From positions 124,001 to 188,000 of the forward strand of contig NCCV01000001.1 of NCBI GenBank assembly GCA_002279825.1: a stretch of DNA of 64,000 bases, given 5' to 3'. A model generated the notes under the pieces. The model was not told the origin of the DNA and ran no database searches. It saw only the letters and a program-made list of their open reading frames with translations. Made by a program: the position numbers and the translations under genes. This DNA is from Sphingomonadales bacterium 12-68-11. Lineage in GTDB: Bacteria > Pseudomonadota > Alphaproteobacteria > Sphingomonadales > Sphingomonadaceae. Of the stretch, positions 44,045 through 52,753 are shown in pieces (within the stretch, counting starts at the first letter, position 1; every line of letters begins with the position of its first letter).

Positions 44045-45073
44045 ATGCTGCTCCCTACCTCGCTGGTCGGCTCCTACGCCCAGCCCGACTGGCTGATCGA
44101 CCGCGAGAAGCTGGCCGGCCGGTTCCCGCCGCGCACCCGCGTCAAGGAACTGTGGCGCGTGCCCGAGCCGTGGCTGGAGCAGGCCTGGGACGACGCCACG
44201 GTCTATGCGACCGCCGAGCAGGAGCGCGCCGGGCTCGACATTATCACCGACGGCGAGATGCGGCGCGAAAGCTATTCGAACCGTTTCGCCACCGCGCTCG
44301 ACGGGGTCGATATGGACAACCACGGCACCGCGCTCGACCGCAGCGGCGAGCCGGTGCCGGTGCCGCGCGTGGTCGGGCCGATCCATCGCCGCCATGCGGT
44401 GCAGGTGCGCGACGTCGCGTTCCTGCGCGAGCATGTCAGCCCGGGCAAGTTGACCAAGATCACCGTGCCCGGCCCGTTCACGATGGCCCAGCAGGCGCAG
44501 GACGACTTCTACGGCGACGGCGAGGCGCTGGCGCTCGCTTATGCCGGCGCGGTCAACGAGGAGATCAAGGACCTGTTCGCCGCCGGGGTCGATGTGGTGC
44601 AGCTCGACGAGCCTTACATGCAGGCGCGGCCCGACAAGGCGCGGGCTTACGGCCTCAGGGCGCTCGAACGCGCGCTCGAGGGCGTGACCGGCACCACCGC
44701 GCTGCACATCTGTTTCGGCTACGCGCACCTGATCCACGAGCGGCCCGAGGGCTACAGCTTCCTGCCCGAGCTGGGCAGCAGCGGCGTGCAGCAGATCTCG
44801 ATCGAGACCGCGCAGTCGAACCTCGACACCGCTGTGCTGGCGACGCTGGGGGGCAAGACGGTGATCCTTGGCGTGCTCGACTTGTCCACTCACGCGGTCG
44901 AGGAGCCCGAAATCGTCGCCGCGCGCATCCGCCGCGCACTGCCGCACGTGCCGGCGGATAAGATCATCGTCGCGCCCGATTGCGGGCTCAAGTACCTGCC
45001 GCGCGAAGTGGCCTTCGGGAAGATGAAGGCGATGGCCGACGGGGCGGCGATCGTCCGCGCCGAACTGGCTTGA
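44045..45073 (+). CDS. MetE C-terminal-like zinc methyltransferase-family protein (paralogue 1)
   Basis: Predicted 342-residue protein corresponding to the C-terminal catalytic domain of cobalamin-independent methionine synthase, without the N-terminal MetE domain. The zinc ligands are conserved: His221 and Cys223 in HICFGYAH, Glu254 in ISIETA and Cys313 in PDCGLKY. Stand-alone members include alkyl-CoM and epoxyalkane-CoM transferases and uncharacterised methyl/thioether transferases. With a second paralogue, a CoA transferase and a VOC gene it forms the rightward catabolic operon. The ATG at 44045 follows AGAGGAAG. Confidence 0.85.
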   Translation: MLLPTSLVGSYAQPDWLIDREKLAGRFPPRTRVKELWRVPEPWLEQAWDDATVYATAEQERAGLDIITDGEMRRESYSNRFATALDGVDMDNHGTALDRSGEPVPVPRVVGPIHRRHAVQVRDVAFLREHVSPGKLTKITVPGPFTMAQQAQDDFYGDGEALALAYAGAVNEEIKDLFAAGVDVVQLDEPYMQARPDKARAYGLRALERALEGVTGTTALHICFGYAHLIHERPEGYSFLPELGSSGVQQISIETAQSNLDTAVLATLGGKTVILGVLDLSTHAVEEPEIVAARIRRALPHVPADKIIVAPDCGLKYLPREVAFGKMKAMADGAAIVRAELA

Positions 45074-45077
45074 GGGC

Positions 45078-46196
45078 ATGAGCTTCAAGACCACGCATAC
45101 CGGCAGCCTGCCAAGGCCCGACGACCTGCTCGCGCTGATGTTCGCGCGCGAGAGCGGGGAAGCGGTGGACGAGAGCGTGCTGGGCGAGGCGGTCGAACGC
45201 GCCACGGCCCATGTGATCGAGCGCCAGAGGCGCGCCGGCGTCAGCGTGATCGGCGACGGCGAGATGTCGAAGCCGAGCTACGCGACTTACATCAAGCACC
45301 GCCTGGCGGGCTTCGGCGGCGAAGCGGGCCAGTACGAGTTCGAGGACCTCGAAGCGTTCCCCGGGGCCAAGGCGCTGGTGTTCGGCAATAAAGGTCGGGC
45401 CAAGCGCAGCGCGCCCGCGTGCACCGCGCCGATCGAAGTGATCGACATGGACGCGCCGCGCGAGGATGCCGAGCGGCTCAGCCGGCTTGCGAACGGGCAC
45501 GAGACGTTCATGTCCGCCGCCTCGCCGGGCGTGACCGCGTTGTTCTTTCCCAACGCCTACTACGCCAGCGACGAGGAATACGTGTTCGCGCTCGCCGAGG
45601 GACTGCGCCACGAGTACGAAGCGATCGCCGCTGCCGGGATCGTGCTGCAGGTCGATTGTCCGGACCTGGCGATGGGCCGCCACGTGCAGTTCACCGGCCT
45701 GTCGCTCGAAGAGTTCCGCAAGCGCATCGGTATGAACGTCGCCGCGCTCAATCACGCTTTGCGCAACATCCCGGCCGAGCGGCTGCGGATGCACTTGTGC
45801 TGGGGCAACTACCCAGGTCCGCATACGCACGACGTGCCGCTCGCCGACATCGCCGACATCGTGTGGAGCGCAAAACCGCAGACCGTGCTGCTCGAAGGGG
45901 CGAACCCGCGCCACGCGCACGAGTTCGCGTTCTTCGAAGACAACCCGCTGCCCGACGGCAAAGTACTGTGCCCGGGCATGATCGAGCCGCAGAGCCCTTA
46001 CGTCGAGCATCCCGAGCTGATCGCGCAGCGGATCGGGCGCTATGCCGACCTGCTCGGGCGCGAGCGGATCATGGCCGGGGTCGATTGCGGTTTTTCGGTC
46101 CACGCCGGCAGCGGCAATCTCGACCCCGAAGTCGTCTGGGGCAAGCTGGCCGCGCTCGCCGAAGGCGCCGCCTGGGCGAGCGCGCGCTACTGGTAA
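45078..46196 (+). CDS. MetE C-terminal-like zinc methyltransferase-family protein (paralogue 2)
   Basis: Predicted 372-residue paralogue of the upstream gene. Zinc ligands are again intact: His239 and Cys241 (MHLCWGN), Glu273 (LLEGAN) and Cys337 (VDCGFS). It carries insertions not in paralogue 1, notably EFEDLEAFPGAKALVF and GPHTHDVPLADIADIVW. The two proteins may form a heteromer acting on one thiol- or thioether-linked intermediate. It begins 5 bp after the stop of paralogue 1. Specific substrate not recognised. Confidence 0.82.
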   Translation: MSFKTTHTGSLPRPDDLLALMFARESGEAVDESVLGEAVERATAHVIERQRRAGVSVIGDGEMSKPSYATYIKHRLAGFGGEAGQYEFEDLEAFPGAKALVFGNKGRAKRSAPACTAPIEVIDMDAPREDAERLSRLANGHETFMSAASPGVTALFFPNAYYASDEEYVFALAEGLRHEYEAIAAAGIVLQVDCPDLAMGRHVQFTGLSLEEFRKRIGMNVAALNHALRNIPAERLRMHLCWGNYPGPHTHDVPLADIADIVWSAKPQTVLLEGANPRHAHEFAFFEDNPLPDGKVLCPGMIEPQSPYVEHPELIAQRIGRYADLLGRERIMAGVDCGFSVHAGSGNLDPEVVWGKLAALAEGAAWASARYW

Positions 46197-46229
46197 GGCT
46201 CTCGCCGCGCGGCTAGTCCTGCGCATATC

Positions 46230-46314
46230 GCGGGCGTGGCGGAATGGTAGACGCCGGGGACTTAAAATCCCCTGAGCTTTGCTCGTGTGGGTTCGAGTCC
46301 CACCGCCCGCACCA
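46230..46314 (+). tRNA. tRNA-Leu (anticodon TAA)
   Basis: Acceptor stem GCGGGCG pairs with CGCCCGC; the anticodon arm GGGGA CTTAAAA TCCCC gives anticodon TAA. A long variable arm (TGAGCTTTGCTCG) and T-arm GTGGGTTCGAGTCCCAC mark a class II tRNA, and CCA is encoded at the 3' end (46312-46314). The length is 85 nt. No duplicated tRNA end was found nearby. Confidence 0.95.
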
Positions 46315-46447
46315 CCAGCAAGATAAAATATTAAGTATTGTGTTTCTACAGAGGCACTTGGACGTGTGGTAACCGTGTTGTTATAAGTCGACGGCGAAGA
46401 GTTACTGTGGAATCGGCAATCCCAGGGCGGGAACCGGAGAACTGAGC

Positions 46448-47116
46448 GTGAGCGGAATGGCCCGATCGACGGAGACAGTGCCGGCAAACCCGTACGAGAG
46501 CGGCCTCGAAACCCGTCGGGCTGCCCGGTTCGGGCTGGTCATCCGCCCGGCCAAGCTGATCTGCGGCCGGTTCGAGTTTCCGTGCGTGATGCGCGACGTA
46601 TCCGAGACCGGCGTCAGCGTCCGGCTGTTCCATCCGGTGATCGATAAGGGCCCGTTCGCGCTCGAGATTCTGACCGGCATCGCCTATCCCGCCACCCTGG
46701 TGTGGCAGAAGGATCTGGCGGCGGGCTTCCATTTCCACGGCCCCATCGACATCGACAAGATCCTGGCGAATGCTGGGCCCTATCCCAACCGGCCGATGCG
46801 CCTGAATGCGGACATGCCGGCGGTGGTCGAGTTCGGCGAACACAGGATCGACGCCACCGTGATCAACTTTTCACAGCAAGGCGCGCGCCTGCGCTGCCCG
46901 GAACGGCTGGCGATCGGCCAGCTGGTCGCGCTCCGCTCCGACTGGCTGCCGCGCCTCTACGGCAAAGTACGCTGGCGCAAGGACGAACAGTACGGCATCG
47001 TCTTCGAAGAGACCTTCAAGCTCGCCGAACTGTCGGAACTGGCGACGCGCATGCAGGCCGCGGCGCGCGCCGCGCCAGCCGCGCAGAGACCCGGTCCGAA
47101 ATCGACCGCGGCTTAA
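46448..47116 (+). CDS. Protein with two PilZ-like domains
   Basis: Predicted 222-residue soluble protein with two successive PilZ-type beta barrels. The first (about 25-105) has RAARFGLVIRPAKLIC, then DVSETG (the DxSxxG motif); the second (about 115-200) has RPMRLNADMPAVVEFG, NFSQQGARLR and KVRWRKDEQYGIVFEE. PilZ domains bind cyclic di-GMP; here the RxxxR arginine pair is partly retained in each half, so binding is possible but not certain. GTG start at 46448 with GGAGA upstream. Context with EPS-like genes fits motility or envelope control. Confidence 0.78.
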   Translation: MSGMARSTETVPANPYESGLETRRAARFGLVIRPAKLICGRFEFPCVMRDVSETGVSVRLFHPVIDKGPFALEILTGIAYPATLVWQKDLAAGFHFHGPIDIDKILANAGPYPNRPMRLNADMPAVVEFGEHRIDATVINFSQQGARLRCPERLAIGQLVALRSDWLPRLYGKVRWRKDEQYGIVFEETFKLAELSELATRMQAAARAAPAAQRPGPKSTAA

Positions 47117-47172
47117 CTTCGAAATAACCATTCTCCTTCACTCCCGAGGCTGACGAGACAGCCGGGGGTTTC

Positions 47173-48765
47173 ATGGATAGCGCAGATCGCTCAGCCGCCG
47201 CCGAGGCGGCACGCGCGAACGTGGTGGACGTCGTCGTGATCGGCGCCGGCCCAGCGGGCCTGACCGCTGCTTACCTTCTAACCAAGGCCGGCAAGCGCGT
47301 CGCGGTAATCGAGAAAGACCCGCGCTATGTCGGCGGCATAAGCCGCACCGTCGAACACCAAGGGTATCGTTTCGACATCGGCGGGCATCGGTTCTTCTCG
47401 AAGAGCCAACAGGTGGTCGACCTGTGGAACGAGATTCTGCCCGACGACTTCATCCAGCGCCCGCGGATGAGCCGGATCTATTACGAGGGCAGGTTCTATT
47501 CTTACCCGCTGCGCGCGTTCGAGGCCCTCACGAACCTCGGCGTAATGCGCTCGGCCGCCTGTATGGTCAGTTATGGCTGGGCGCGGCTGTTTCCGATCAA
47601 GGCCGTCAAGAGCTTCGAGGACTGGACCAGCAACCAGTTCGGGCGGAAGCTCTATACGATCTTCTTCAAGACCTACACCGAGAAGGTGTGGGGCATGCCC
47701 TGCACCGAAATGAGCGCCGACTGGGCCGCGCAGCGGATCAAGGGCTTGTCGCTGTGGGGCGCGGTGACCGACGGAATCAAGCGCTCGCTCGGCCTCAACA
47801 AGCGGCCCAACGATGGGCAGGCGGTTAAGACCCTGCTCGAGACCTTCCGTTACCCGCGGCTTGGCCCGGGCATGATGTGGGAGGCCGCGCGCGACAAGAT
47901 CGAGGCGGCAGGCGGCCGCATCTACATGGGCCATGCGCTCAAGCAGCTCGCCGCCGACGGTGCCGGCGGTTGGCGGCTGACCGCCAGCGGGCCTGACGGC
48001 GAACTCGTCATCTCCTCCGACCACGCGATCAGCTCTGCGCCGATGCGCGAGCTTGCCGCGCGCCTGCACCCACTGCCGTCGACCACGCTCGAAGCCTCGC
48101 AGCTCAAGTACCGCGACTTTCTGACGGTGGCGTTGATGATCCGCTCCAACGACCTGTTCCCCGACAACTGGATCTACATCCACGACAGCAAGGTCCAGGT
48201 CGGGCGGGTTCAGAACTTCCGCAGTTGGTCTCCCGAGATGGTGCCCGATCCCGCGGTTGCCTGCGTCGGCCTCGAGTACTTCTGCTTCGAAGGCGACGGC
48301 TTGTGGTCGTCCTCCGATGACGAGCTGGTCGAACTGGCCAAACGCGAGATGGCGATCCTCGGCCTGCTCGATCCAACTGACGTGATCGGCGGCGCCGTGG
48401 TGCGCCAGGAAAAGGCCTATCCGGTCTACGACGAGGACTACGCGGCCAACGTCGCGGCGATGCGCGAGGAACTCGAGGCCTGGCATCCGACGCTGCACCT
48501 GGTCGGCCGCAACGGCATGCACCGCTACAACAACCAGGACCACGCGATGATGACCGCGATGCTGACGGTCGAGAACATCCTCGCCGGGGCGCGGGTCTAT
48601 GACACCTGGCAAGTCAACGAGGACGCCGAGTATCACGAGGCGGGCGACGAGGGTGCCGACAAGGGCGCTCCGCCGCGGGCCGTAACCGCAGACCAGGCGG
48701 CCGCGCTGGGTTCGGTACGCGAAGTGCCGCGGCGCGTCGCTCAGCGCGAGCGCAAGGCGGCGTGA
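47173..48765 (+). CDS. NAD(P)/FAD-dependent oxidoreductase, protoporphyrinogen oxidase/UDP-galactopyranose mutase-like
   Basis: Predicted 530-residue flavoprotein. The N-terminal dinucleotide motif DVVVIGAGPAGLTAAYLLTKAGKRVAVIEKDPRYVGGISRT is followed by HQGYRFDIGGHRFFSKS. The fold resembles amine-oxidase/UDP-galactopyranose mutase flavoproteins used in polysaccharide or lipid modification. The C-terminal region contains LHLVGRNGMHRYNNQDHAMMTAMLTVENI, the family's FAD/subunit end. Coupled with the downstream GtrA and glycosyltransferase-like genes (GTGA and one-base overlaps). A nucleotide-sugar or lipid-linked sugar substrate is likely (inference). Confidence 0.8.
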   Translation: MDSADRSAAAEAARANVVDVVVIGAGPAGLTAAYLLTKAGKRVAVIEKDPRYVGGISRTVEHQGYRFDIGGHRFFSKSQQVVDLWNEILPDDFIQRPRMSRIYYEGRFYSYPLRAFEALTNLGVMRSAACMVSYGWARLFPIKAVKSFEDWTSNQFGRKLYTIFFKTYTEKVWGMPCTEMSADWAAQRIKGLSLWGAVTDGIKRSLGLNKRPNDGQAVKTLLETFRYPRLGPGMMWEAARDKIEAAGGRIYMGHALKQLAADGAGGWRLTASGPDGELVISSDHAISSAPMRELAARLHPLPSTTLEASQLKYRDFLTVALMIRSNDLFPDNWIYIHDSKVQVGRVQNFRSWSPEMVPDPAVACVGLEYFCFEGDGLWSSSDDELVELAKREMAILGLLDPTDVIGGAVVRQEKAYPVYDEDYAANVAAMREELEAWHPTLHLVGRNGMHRYNNQDHAMMTAMLTVENILAGARVYDTWQVNEDAEYHEAGDEGADKGAPPRAVTADQAAALGSVREVPRRVAQRERKAA

Positions 48766-49172
48766 GCGCGCTGGTGATGCGATTCGGCGACATGCGGCTG
48801 GTCCGCTACCTGCTGGCGAGCGGGGGCGCGCTGGCGGTCGATCTCGGCTGCTTCCTGGCGCTGCTGGCGCTCGGGGTCTGGCCGGCGAGCGCTTCGGCGC
48901 TGTCCTATGGCGCGGGCATTGCCGCGCATTGGCTGATGTCGAGCCGCGCCGTCTTCGCAGACGGTGTCGCGCCCGGGGGCATCGAGCGGACCCGGCAAAA
49001 GGCCCTGTTCGTCGGTTCGGCGCTGGTCGGGTTGGCGCTGACGACCGCGATCGTGTGGGCCGGGCACAGCGCCGGGATCGACCCGCGTCTCGCCAAGGTC
49101 GCGGCGATCGGGGTAAGTTTTGCGGCGACCTGGATTTTGCGCAGCCGCGTGGTCTTCCGCGCGGCGCCGTGA
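48762..49172 (+). CDS. GtrA-family membrane protein
   Basis: Predicted 136-residue inner-membrane protein with four transmembrane helices of the GtrA family, which flips polyprenyl-linked sugars for O-antigen or teichoic/arabinogalactan glycosylation. The N-terminus RLVRYLLASGGALAVDLGCFLALL and C-terminus FAATWILRSRVVFR are typical. Overlaps the upstream flavoprotein (GTGA) and shares one base with the downstream gene start. Confidence 0.88.
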   Translation: MSALVMRFGDMRLVRYLLASGGALAVDLGCFLALLALGVWPASASALSYGAGIAAHWLMSSRAVFADGVAPGGIERTRQKALFVGSALVGLALTTAIVWAGHSAGIDPRLAKVAAIGVSFAATWILRSRVVFRAAP

Positions 49173-50929
49173 TGGAGCTTGCGCGGCCACCCTTCCCGCT
49201 CGCCCGCATGGCGGCCATCTGGGCCGTACTAAGCGGCATCATTGTAGCAATGAATGCTTACAACATCGCCGCGCGTGAATTCCCCGACCCCGACGACATC
49301 CTGCGATTGGTGCAGGTGCGCGATCTGCTCGCCGGGCAGGACTGGTTCGATCTCCATCAGTACCGGCTCGATCCCCCGCACGGAACGCTGATGCACTGGT
49401 CGCGGTTGGTGGACATTCCGCTCGCCGCGATCTTGGGAAGCCTGACTTGGCTGCTCGGCCCCTTGCTGGCCGAGACAGTGACGATCGTGCTGGTACCGCT
49501 GCTGACGCTGGGAGTGGTCCTCGCCGTCGTCTGCAAAGTGGCAGACCGCTTCTTCTCCGGCGACGAAGTCACATTTGCCGGCTTGGCGCTCGGCCTTTCA
49601 CCGCTGTTCGTGGCGCAGATTCAGCCGCTCCGGATCGATCACCACGGCTGGCAGGTAGCCTGTGTGATGGTTGCTCTGCTTGGCCTGCTACCCGGACGGC
49701 GCGGCCGGGGGGCGGTCCTTTCGGGAGTGGCGCTTGCCTTCGGCCTGTCCATCTCGCTCGAGATCCTGCCGCACTTGGCGGCATTTGGCCTGGTCTTTGG
49801 CCTGCGCTGGCTGGTGCACCACGATCGCCGGTCGCTACCGACTTTCTTGCTGACCCTCACTGCGACGCTCGGGGCGCTGTTCCTCGCCACGCGCGGCCTC
49901 GTCGATCTTGCCGCCCATTGCGATGCGGTCTCGCCGGTGCATCTCGCGGTATTTTCGACAACCACCCTGGCAACGCTGGCCGTCGCTGCAGTCGATCCAC
50001 GCTCCCGATTGGCGGCAACCGGGCTGCTCGGCCTTTCGGCCGCGGCGGGGCTCGCCGTGCTCCTGACTGTCACTCCCGAATGCGTCTCCGGACCGTTCGG
50101 CAACCTGGAGCCGGAAGTGCGCCATTTCTGGTACGAGAACGTGCTCGAAGGGCTGCCGGTCTGGCATGTTCCCGCTGCGCTCGCGGTGCCGGTGGTGATC
50201 GGCGGGATCATCGCGCTGGTCACACTGGCGCGATTGATCGGCATTAGTCCCCCAGAGGAAAGGCAATGGTGGACCGAATACTTGATCATTGCAGCGGTCG
50301 GTTTTGTCGCGGCAGTGCTCACCTGGCGCTCGCAGGCGTTTGTCGGCGCGCTCTCTGCCGTTCCTATCGGTTGGCTAACCGTGCGCCTGCTCGAGCGGCT
50401 ACGAACCGCCTCCACTCTCGGACGGAAGGGACTCGGCGGTCTGTCGGCGGTGCTGATCTTGCTCCCGAGCGCGCCAACCGCGCTGGCCAAGGTCACGGTA
50501 GGCGAAAGCACGGTCCAAACCGGCGCCATGAGCAAAGTCACCGATTCGACCTGCGCGCTGACTACCTCGGTCCCGCTGCTCAACCGCATTCCTGCCGGGA
50601 CTGCGCTGGCCCCGCTCGATATCGGTCCGGAACTGCTCGGCCGGAGCCATCACGCCGTCGTCGCGACCGGCCACCACCGTGGCCACGCGGCCATGCGCGA
50701 CGTGATTCTGGCGTTCACGGTCCCGCCTGAACGGGCGCGCGAGATCATGCGTCAGCGTCGCGCGCGCTATCTCGTGTTCTGCGACGACTTGCACGAAGCG
50801 CGGTTGTTCGCCGAAGAAGCGCCCACCGGATTGGCCGCACGGCTGATAGCGGGGCGGCCCCCGGCCTGGCTTGAGCCGATCGAGCTGGGGCAGCCTAAAC
50901 CGTTTCAACTGTATCGGATCAAGTACTGA
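49172..50929 (+). CDS. Membrane glycosyltransferase/mannosyltransferase-like (GT-C) protein
   Basis: Predicted 585-residue inner-membrane protein with about ten hydrophobic helices in the first 460 residues and a C-terminal soluble domain. The first loop contains an acidic pair EFPDPDDILRLVQVRDLL and PHGTLMHWSRLVDIPLA, the kind of DxD-bearing loop seen in GT-C enzymes such as dolichyl- or arabinosyltransferases. The likely role is transfer of a polyprenyl-linked sugar. It is translationally coupled to GtrA (TGATG overlap) and the flavoprotein. Confidence 0.65.
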   Translation: MELARPPFPLARMAAIWAVLSGIIVAMNAYNIAAREFPDPDDILRLVQVRDLLAGQDWFDLHQYRLDPPHGTLMHWSRLVDIPLAAILGSLTWLLGPLLAETVTIVLVPLLTLGVVLAVVCKVADRFFSGDEVTFAGLALGLSPLFVAQIQPLRIDHHGWQVACVMVALLGLLPGRRGRGAVLSGVALAFGLSISLEILPHLAAFGLVFGLRWLVHHDRRSLPTFLLTLTATLGALFLATRGLVDLAAHCDAVSPVHLAVFSTTTLATLAVAAVDPRSRLAATGLLGLSAAAGLAVLLTVTPECVSGPFGNLEPEVRHFWYENVLEGLPVWHVPAALAVPVVIGGIIALVTLARLIGISPPEERQWWTEYLIIAAVGFVAAVLTWRSQAFVGALSAVPIGWLTVRLLERLRTASTLGRKGLGGLSAVLILLPSAPTALAKVTVGESTVQTGAMSKVTDSTCALTTSVPLLNRIPAGTALAPLDIGPELLGRSHHAVVATGHHRGHAAMRDVILAFTVPPERAREIMRQRRARYLVFCDDLHEARLFAEEAPTGLAARLIAGRPPAWLEPIELGQPKPFQLYRIKY

Positions 50930-50945
50930 TCCAGCAGATGTTGCC

Positions 50946-51437
50946 TCAGGCCGGCCGAAACTTCATCGCCACGCCGTTCATGCAATAGCGCAGCCCGGTC
51001 GGGCGGGGGCCGTCTTCGAACACGTGGCCCAGGTGTCCGCCGCAATCGGCGCAGTGCACTTCGGTGCGCGGATAGCCGAGCTTGAAATCGGTCTTCGTGC
51101 CGATCGCGCGCGTCAGCGGGCGGTAGAAACTGGGCCAGCCGGTGCGGCTGTCGAACTTGGTCGCGCTGTCGAAGAGTTCGTTGTCGCAGCCCGCGCACAG
51201 GAACGTGCCCCGGCGCTTCTCCTTATCGAGCGGCGAGGTGAACGGCGCCTCGGTCGCCTCGTGCCGGAGCGTCTGGTAAGCTGCAGGCGACAGCCGGCTG
51301 CGCCACTGCGCGTCGGTCAGAGTGACCTTGAAGGTGGCCGCCTGGGCCTGCGAGCCGCATGCGGCGAGCGTGGTCAGAGCGGCGCCGCCGGCCAGCCAGG
51401 CGAGCGCAGCGCGGCGCGAAAGGATCGAGTGGGTCAT
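50946..51437 (-). CDS. msrB: Peptide-methionine (R)-S-oxide reductase, exported
   Basis: Predicted 163-residue MsrB. The N-terminus is a twin-arginine-like lipoprotein signal (SRRAALAWLAGGAALTTLAAC, lipobox LAAC with Cys27). The catalytic domain has zinc CxxC pairs CAGC (81-84) and CADC (129-132), GWPSFYRPL and catalytic Cys152 in RYCMNGVAMKF (usually RYCINSASL). It repairs methionine sulfoxide on periplasmic or lipoproteins. Convergent with the glycosyltransferase gene. Confidence 0.92.
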   Translation of the reverse strand: MTHSILSRRAALAWLAGGAALTTLAACGSQAQAATFKVTLTDAQWRSRLSPAAYQTLRHEATEAPFTSPLDKEKRRGTFLCAGCDNELFDSATKFDSRTGWPSFYRPLTRAIGTKTDFKLGYPRTEVHCADCGGHLGHVFEDGPRPTGLRYCMNGVAMKFRPA

Positions 51438-51481
51438 GCGCGTCTCCCTGCGCGCAATCTACCGAACCGCGCCTGAACGGT

Positions 51482-52753
51482 CTAGGCCCGGGCCATTGCC
51501 TTGCCCGGCGCCGCCTTGCGGCCGAACAGGCGGCGTTTTTCGCGTTGCGGGCCGGACATCATGACCCGGCGCCGGAACAGCGTGGCCCCAAGCCGGATCG
51601 ACAGCGCGACCCACGCCGCCTGCCAGGCGAGCGCCAGGAAGTGCGGCCAGATCGCGTCGTCCATCGCCGCGCGCGCGAGCATCGCGAACGGCGAGCTGAA
51701 CGGGAAGATCGCGGCCGCCCATTCGACCCAGTCGCCGGTGTCGCCGATCGCCAGGCTGGCGAAGAAGAACAGCAGCACCTGGCCCATCGTGACCGGCATC
51801 GACAGCGTCTGCACCTCGCGCACCGTGGTCGCGAGCGACCCGATCGCGAGGTAGATCGAGCCGAGCAGCAGGTAGGCCATCGAGAAATAGATCACCGCGA
51901 GCACGAAGAACAACGGCCAGCCGACTCCGGGCGCCACGAGGTTGCTGAGGTCGATCACGCTCGACAGCGGGCTGTCCATCCCGGCCAGCCACACCAGTCC
52001 GCCGATCACCGTGCCCCAGACGCTGATCCCCACGAGCGAGACCGCCAGCATCGCGAACAGCTTGCCGAGGAACACCGCGTCCATCGGGACCGCCGCGGCG
52101 AGGATTTCGATCACCTTGTTGGCCTTCTCCTCGACCAGGTTGGAGAGCACCATGCCGGCGAGCAGCATGGTCAACAGAAACAGCAGCAACTGGCCGGCCT
52201 GCGCGGTCCGCATTCGCGCGCGCGAATCGCTTGCGGCGCTGGAGGCGACGGCAACCGTGCGCACGCGCGGGAACTCGGTCAGCGCCGAATCGCGCGCCGC
52301 CGCTGCGACCAACGCGACCGGGCCGGCCCAATACTGGAACTGGTCGGTCACGGTAAGCTGCGGCGCTTCCGGCGTACCGGTCAGCACGGCGCCCAGCGCG
52401 CCCTTACGCGTCGCGAGCGCGCCGCGCGCGTCGTAGCTTTCGCCCGGGGCGAGCCGTTCGAGCGCGACCATCGCGGGCATTCCCGGGCCAAGCTGCGCGG
52501 CCAGCCGCTGCCGCGCGGTCAGCATCGCTTCGACGTCGGCCGCCTGCATCGCCACCCCGATCTGGGGCGGCGCGGTGGTGCTTTGCACCCGGTTGCCGAT
52601 TCCGCCGGCCAGCGCGCCGACCACGATCGGGAACAGCGGCCCGAGCAGGAAGAAGAAAAACGCGCGGCTGAACAGGATCGCGGTGAAATCGCGCCGCGCG
52701 ATCACGAAGGCGGCTTGCAGCCGGCTCAGCCGCTCGCCCTGCGCGCCGCTCAT
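51482..52753 (-). CDS. ABC-2-type permease (NatB-like)
   Basis: Predicted 423-residue inner-membrane protein. One N-terminal helix (FSRAFFFFLLGPLFPIVVGALAGG) is followed by a large periplasmic domain and five or six C-terminal helices, the ABC-2/NatB topology; EEKANKVIEILAAAVPM is the conserved cytoplasmic motif of this group. It overlaps the ATPase gene (ATGA at 52750-52753), so the two form one exporter, similar to sodium or drug efflux ABC-2 pumps. Substrate unknown. Confidence 0.88.
   Translation of the reverse strand: MSGAQGERLSRLQAAFVIARRDFTAILFSRAFFFFLLGPLFPIVVGALAGGIGNRVQSTTAPPQIGVAMQAADVEAMLTARQRLAAQLGPGMPAMVALERLAPGESYDARGALATRKGALGAVLTGTPEAPQLTVTDQFQYWAGPVALVAAAARDSALTEFPRVRTVAVASSAASDSRARMRTAQAGQLLLFLLTMLLAGMVLSNLVEEKANKVIEILAAAVPMDAVFLGKLFAMLAVSLVGISVWGTVIGGLVWLAGMDSPLSSVIDLSNLVAPGVGWPLFFVLAVIYFSMAYLLLGSIYLAIGSLATTVREVQTLSMPVTMGQVLLFFFASLAIGDTGDWVEWAAAIFPFSSPFAMLARAAMDDAIWPHFLALAWQAAWVALSIRLGATLFRRRVMMSGPQREKRRLFGRKAAPGKAMARA

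Noticed and set aside
46230..46447. Possible att site or island boundary at tRNA-Leu
   Set aside because: tRNA 3' ends are common integration sites, but no partial tRNA duplicate and no integrase was seen here.
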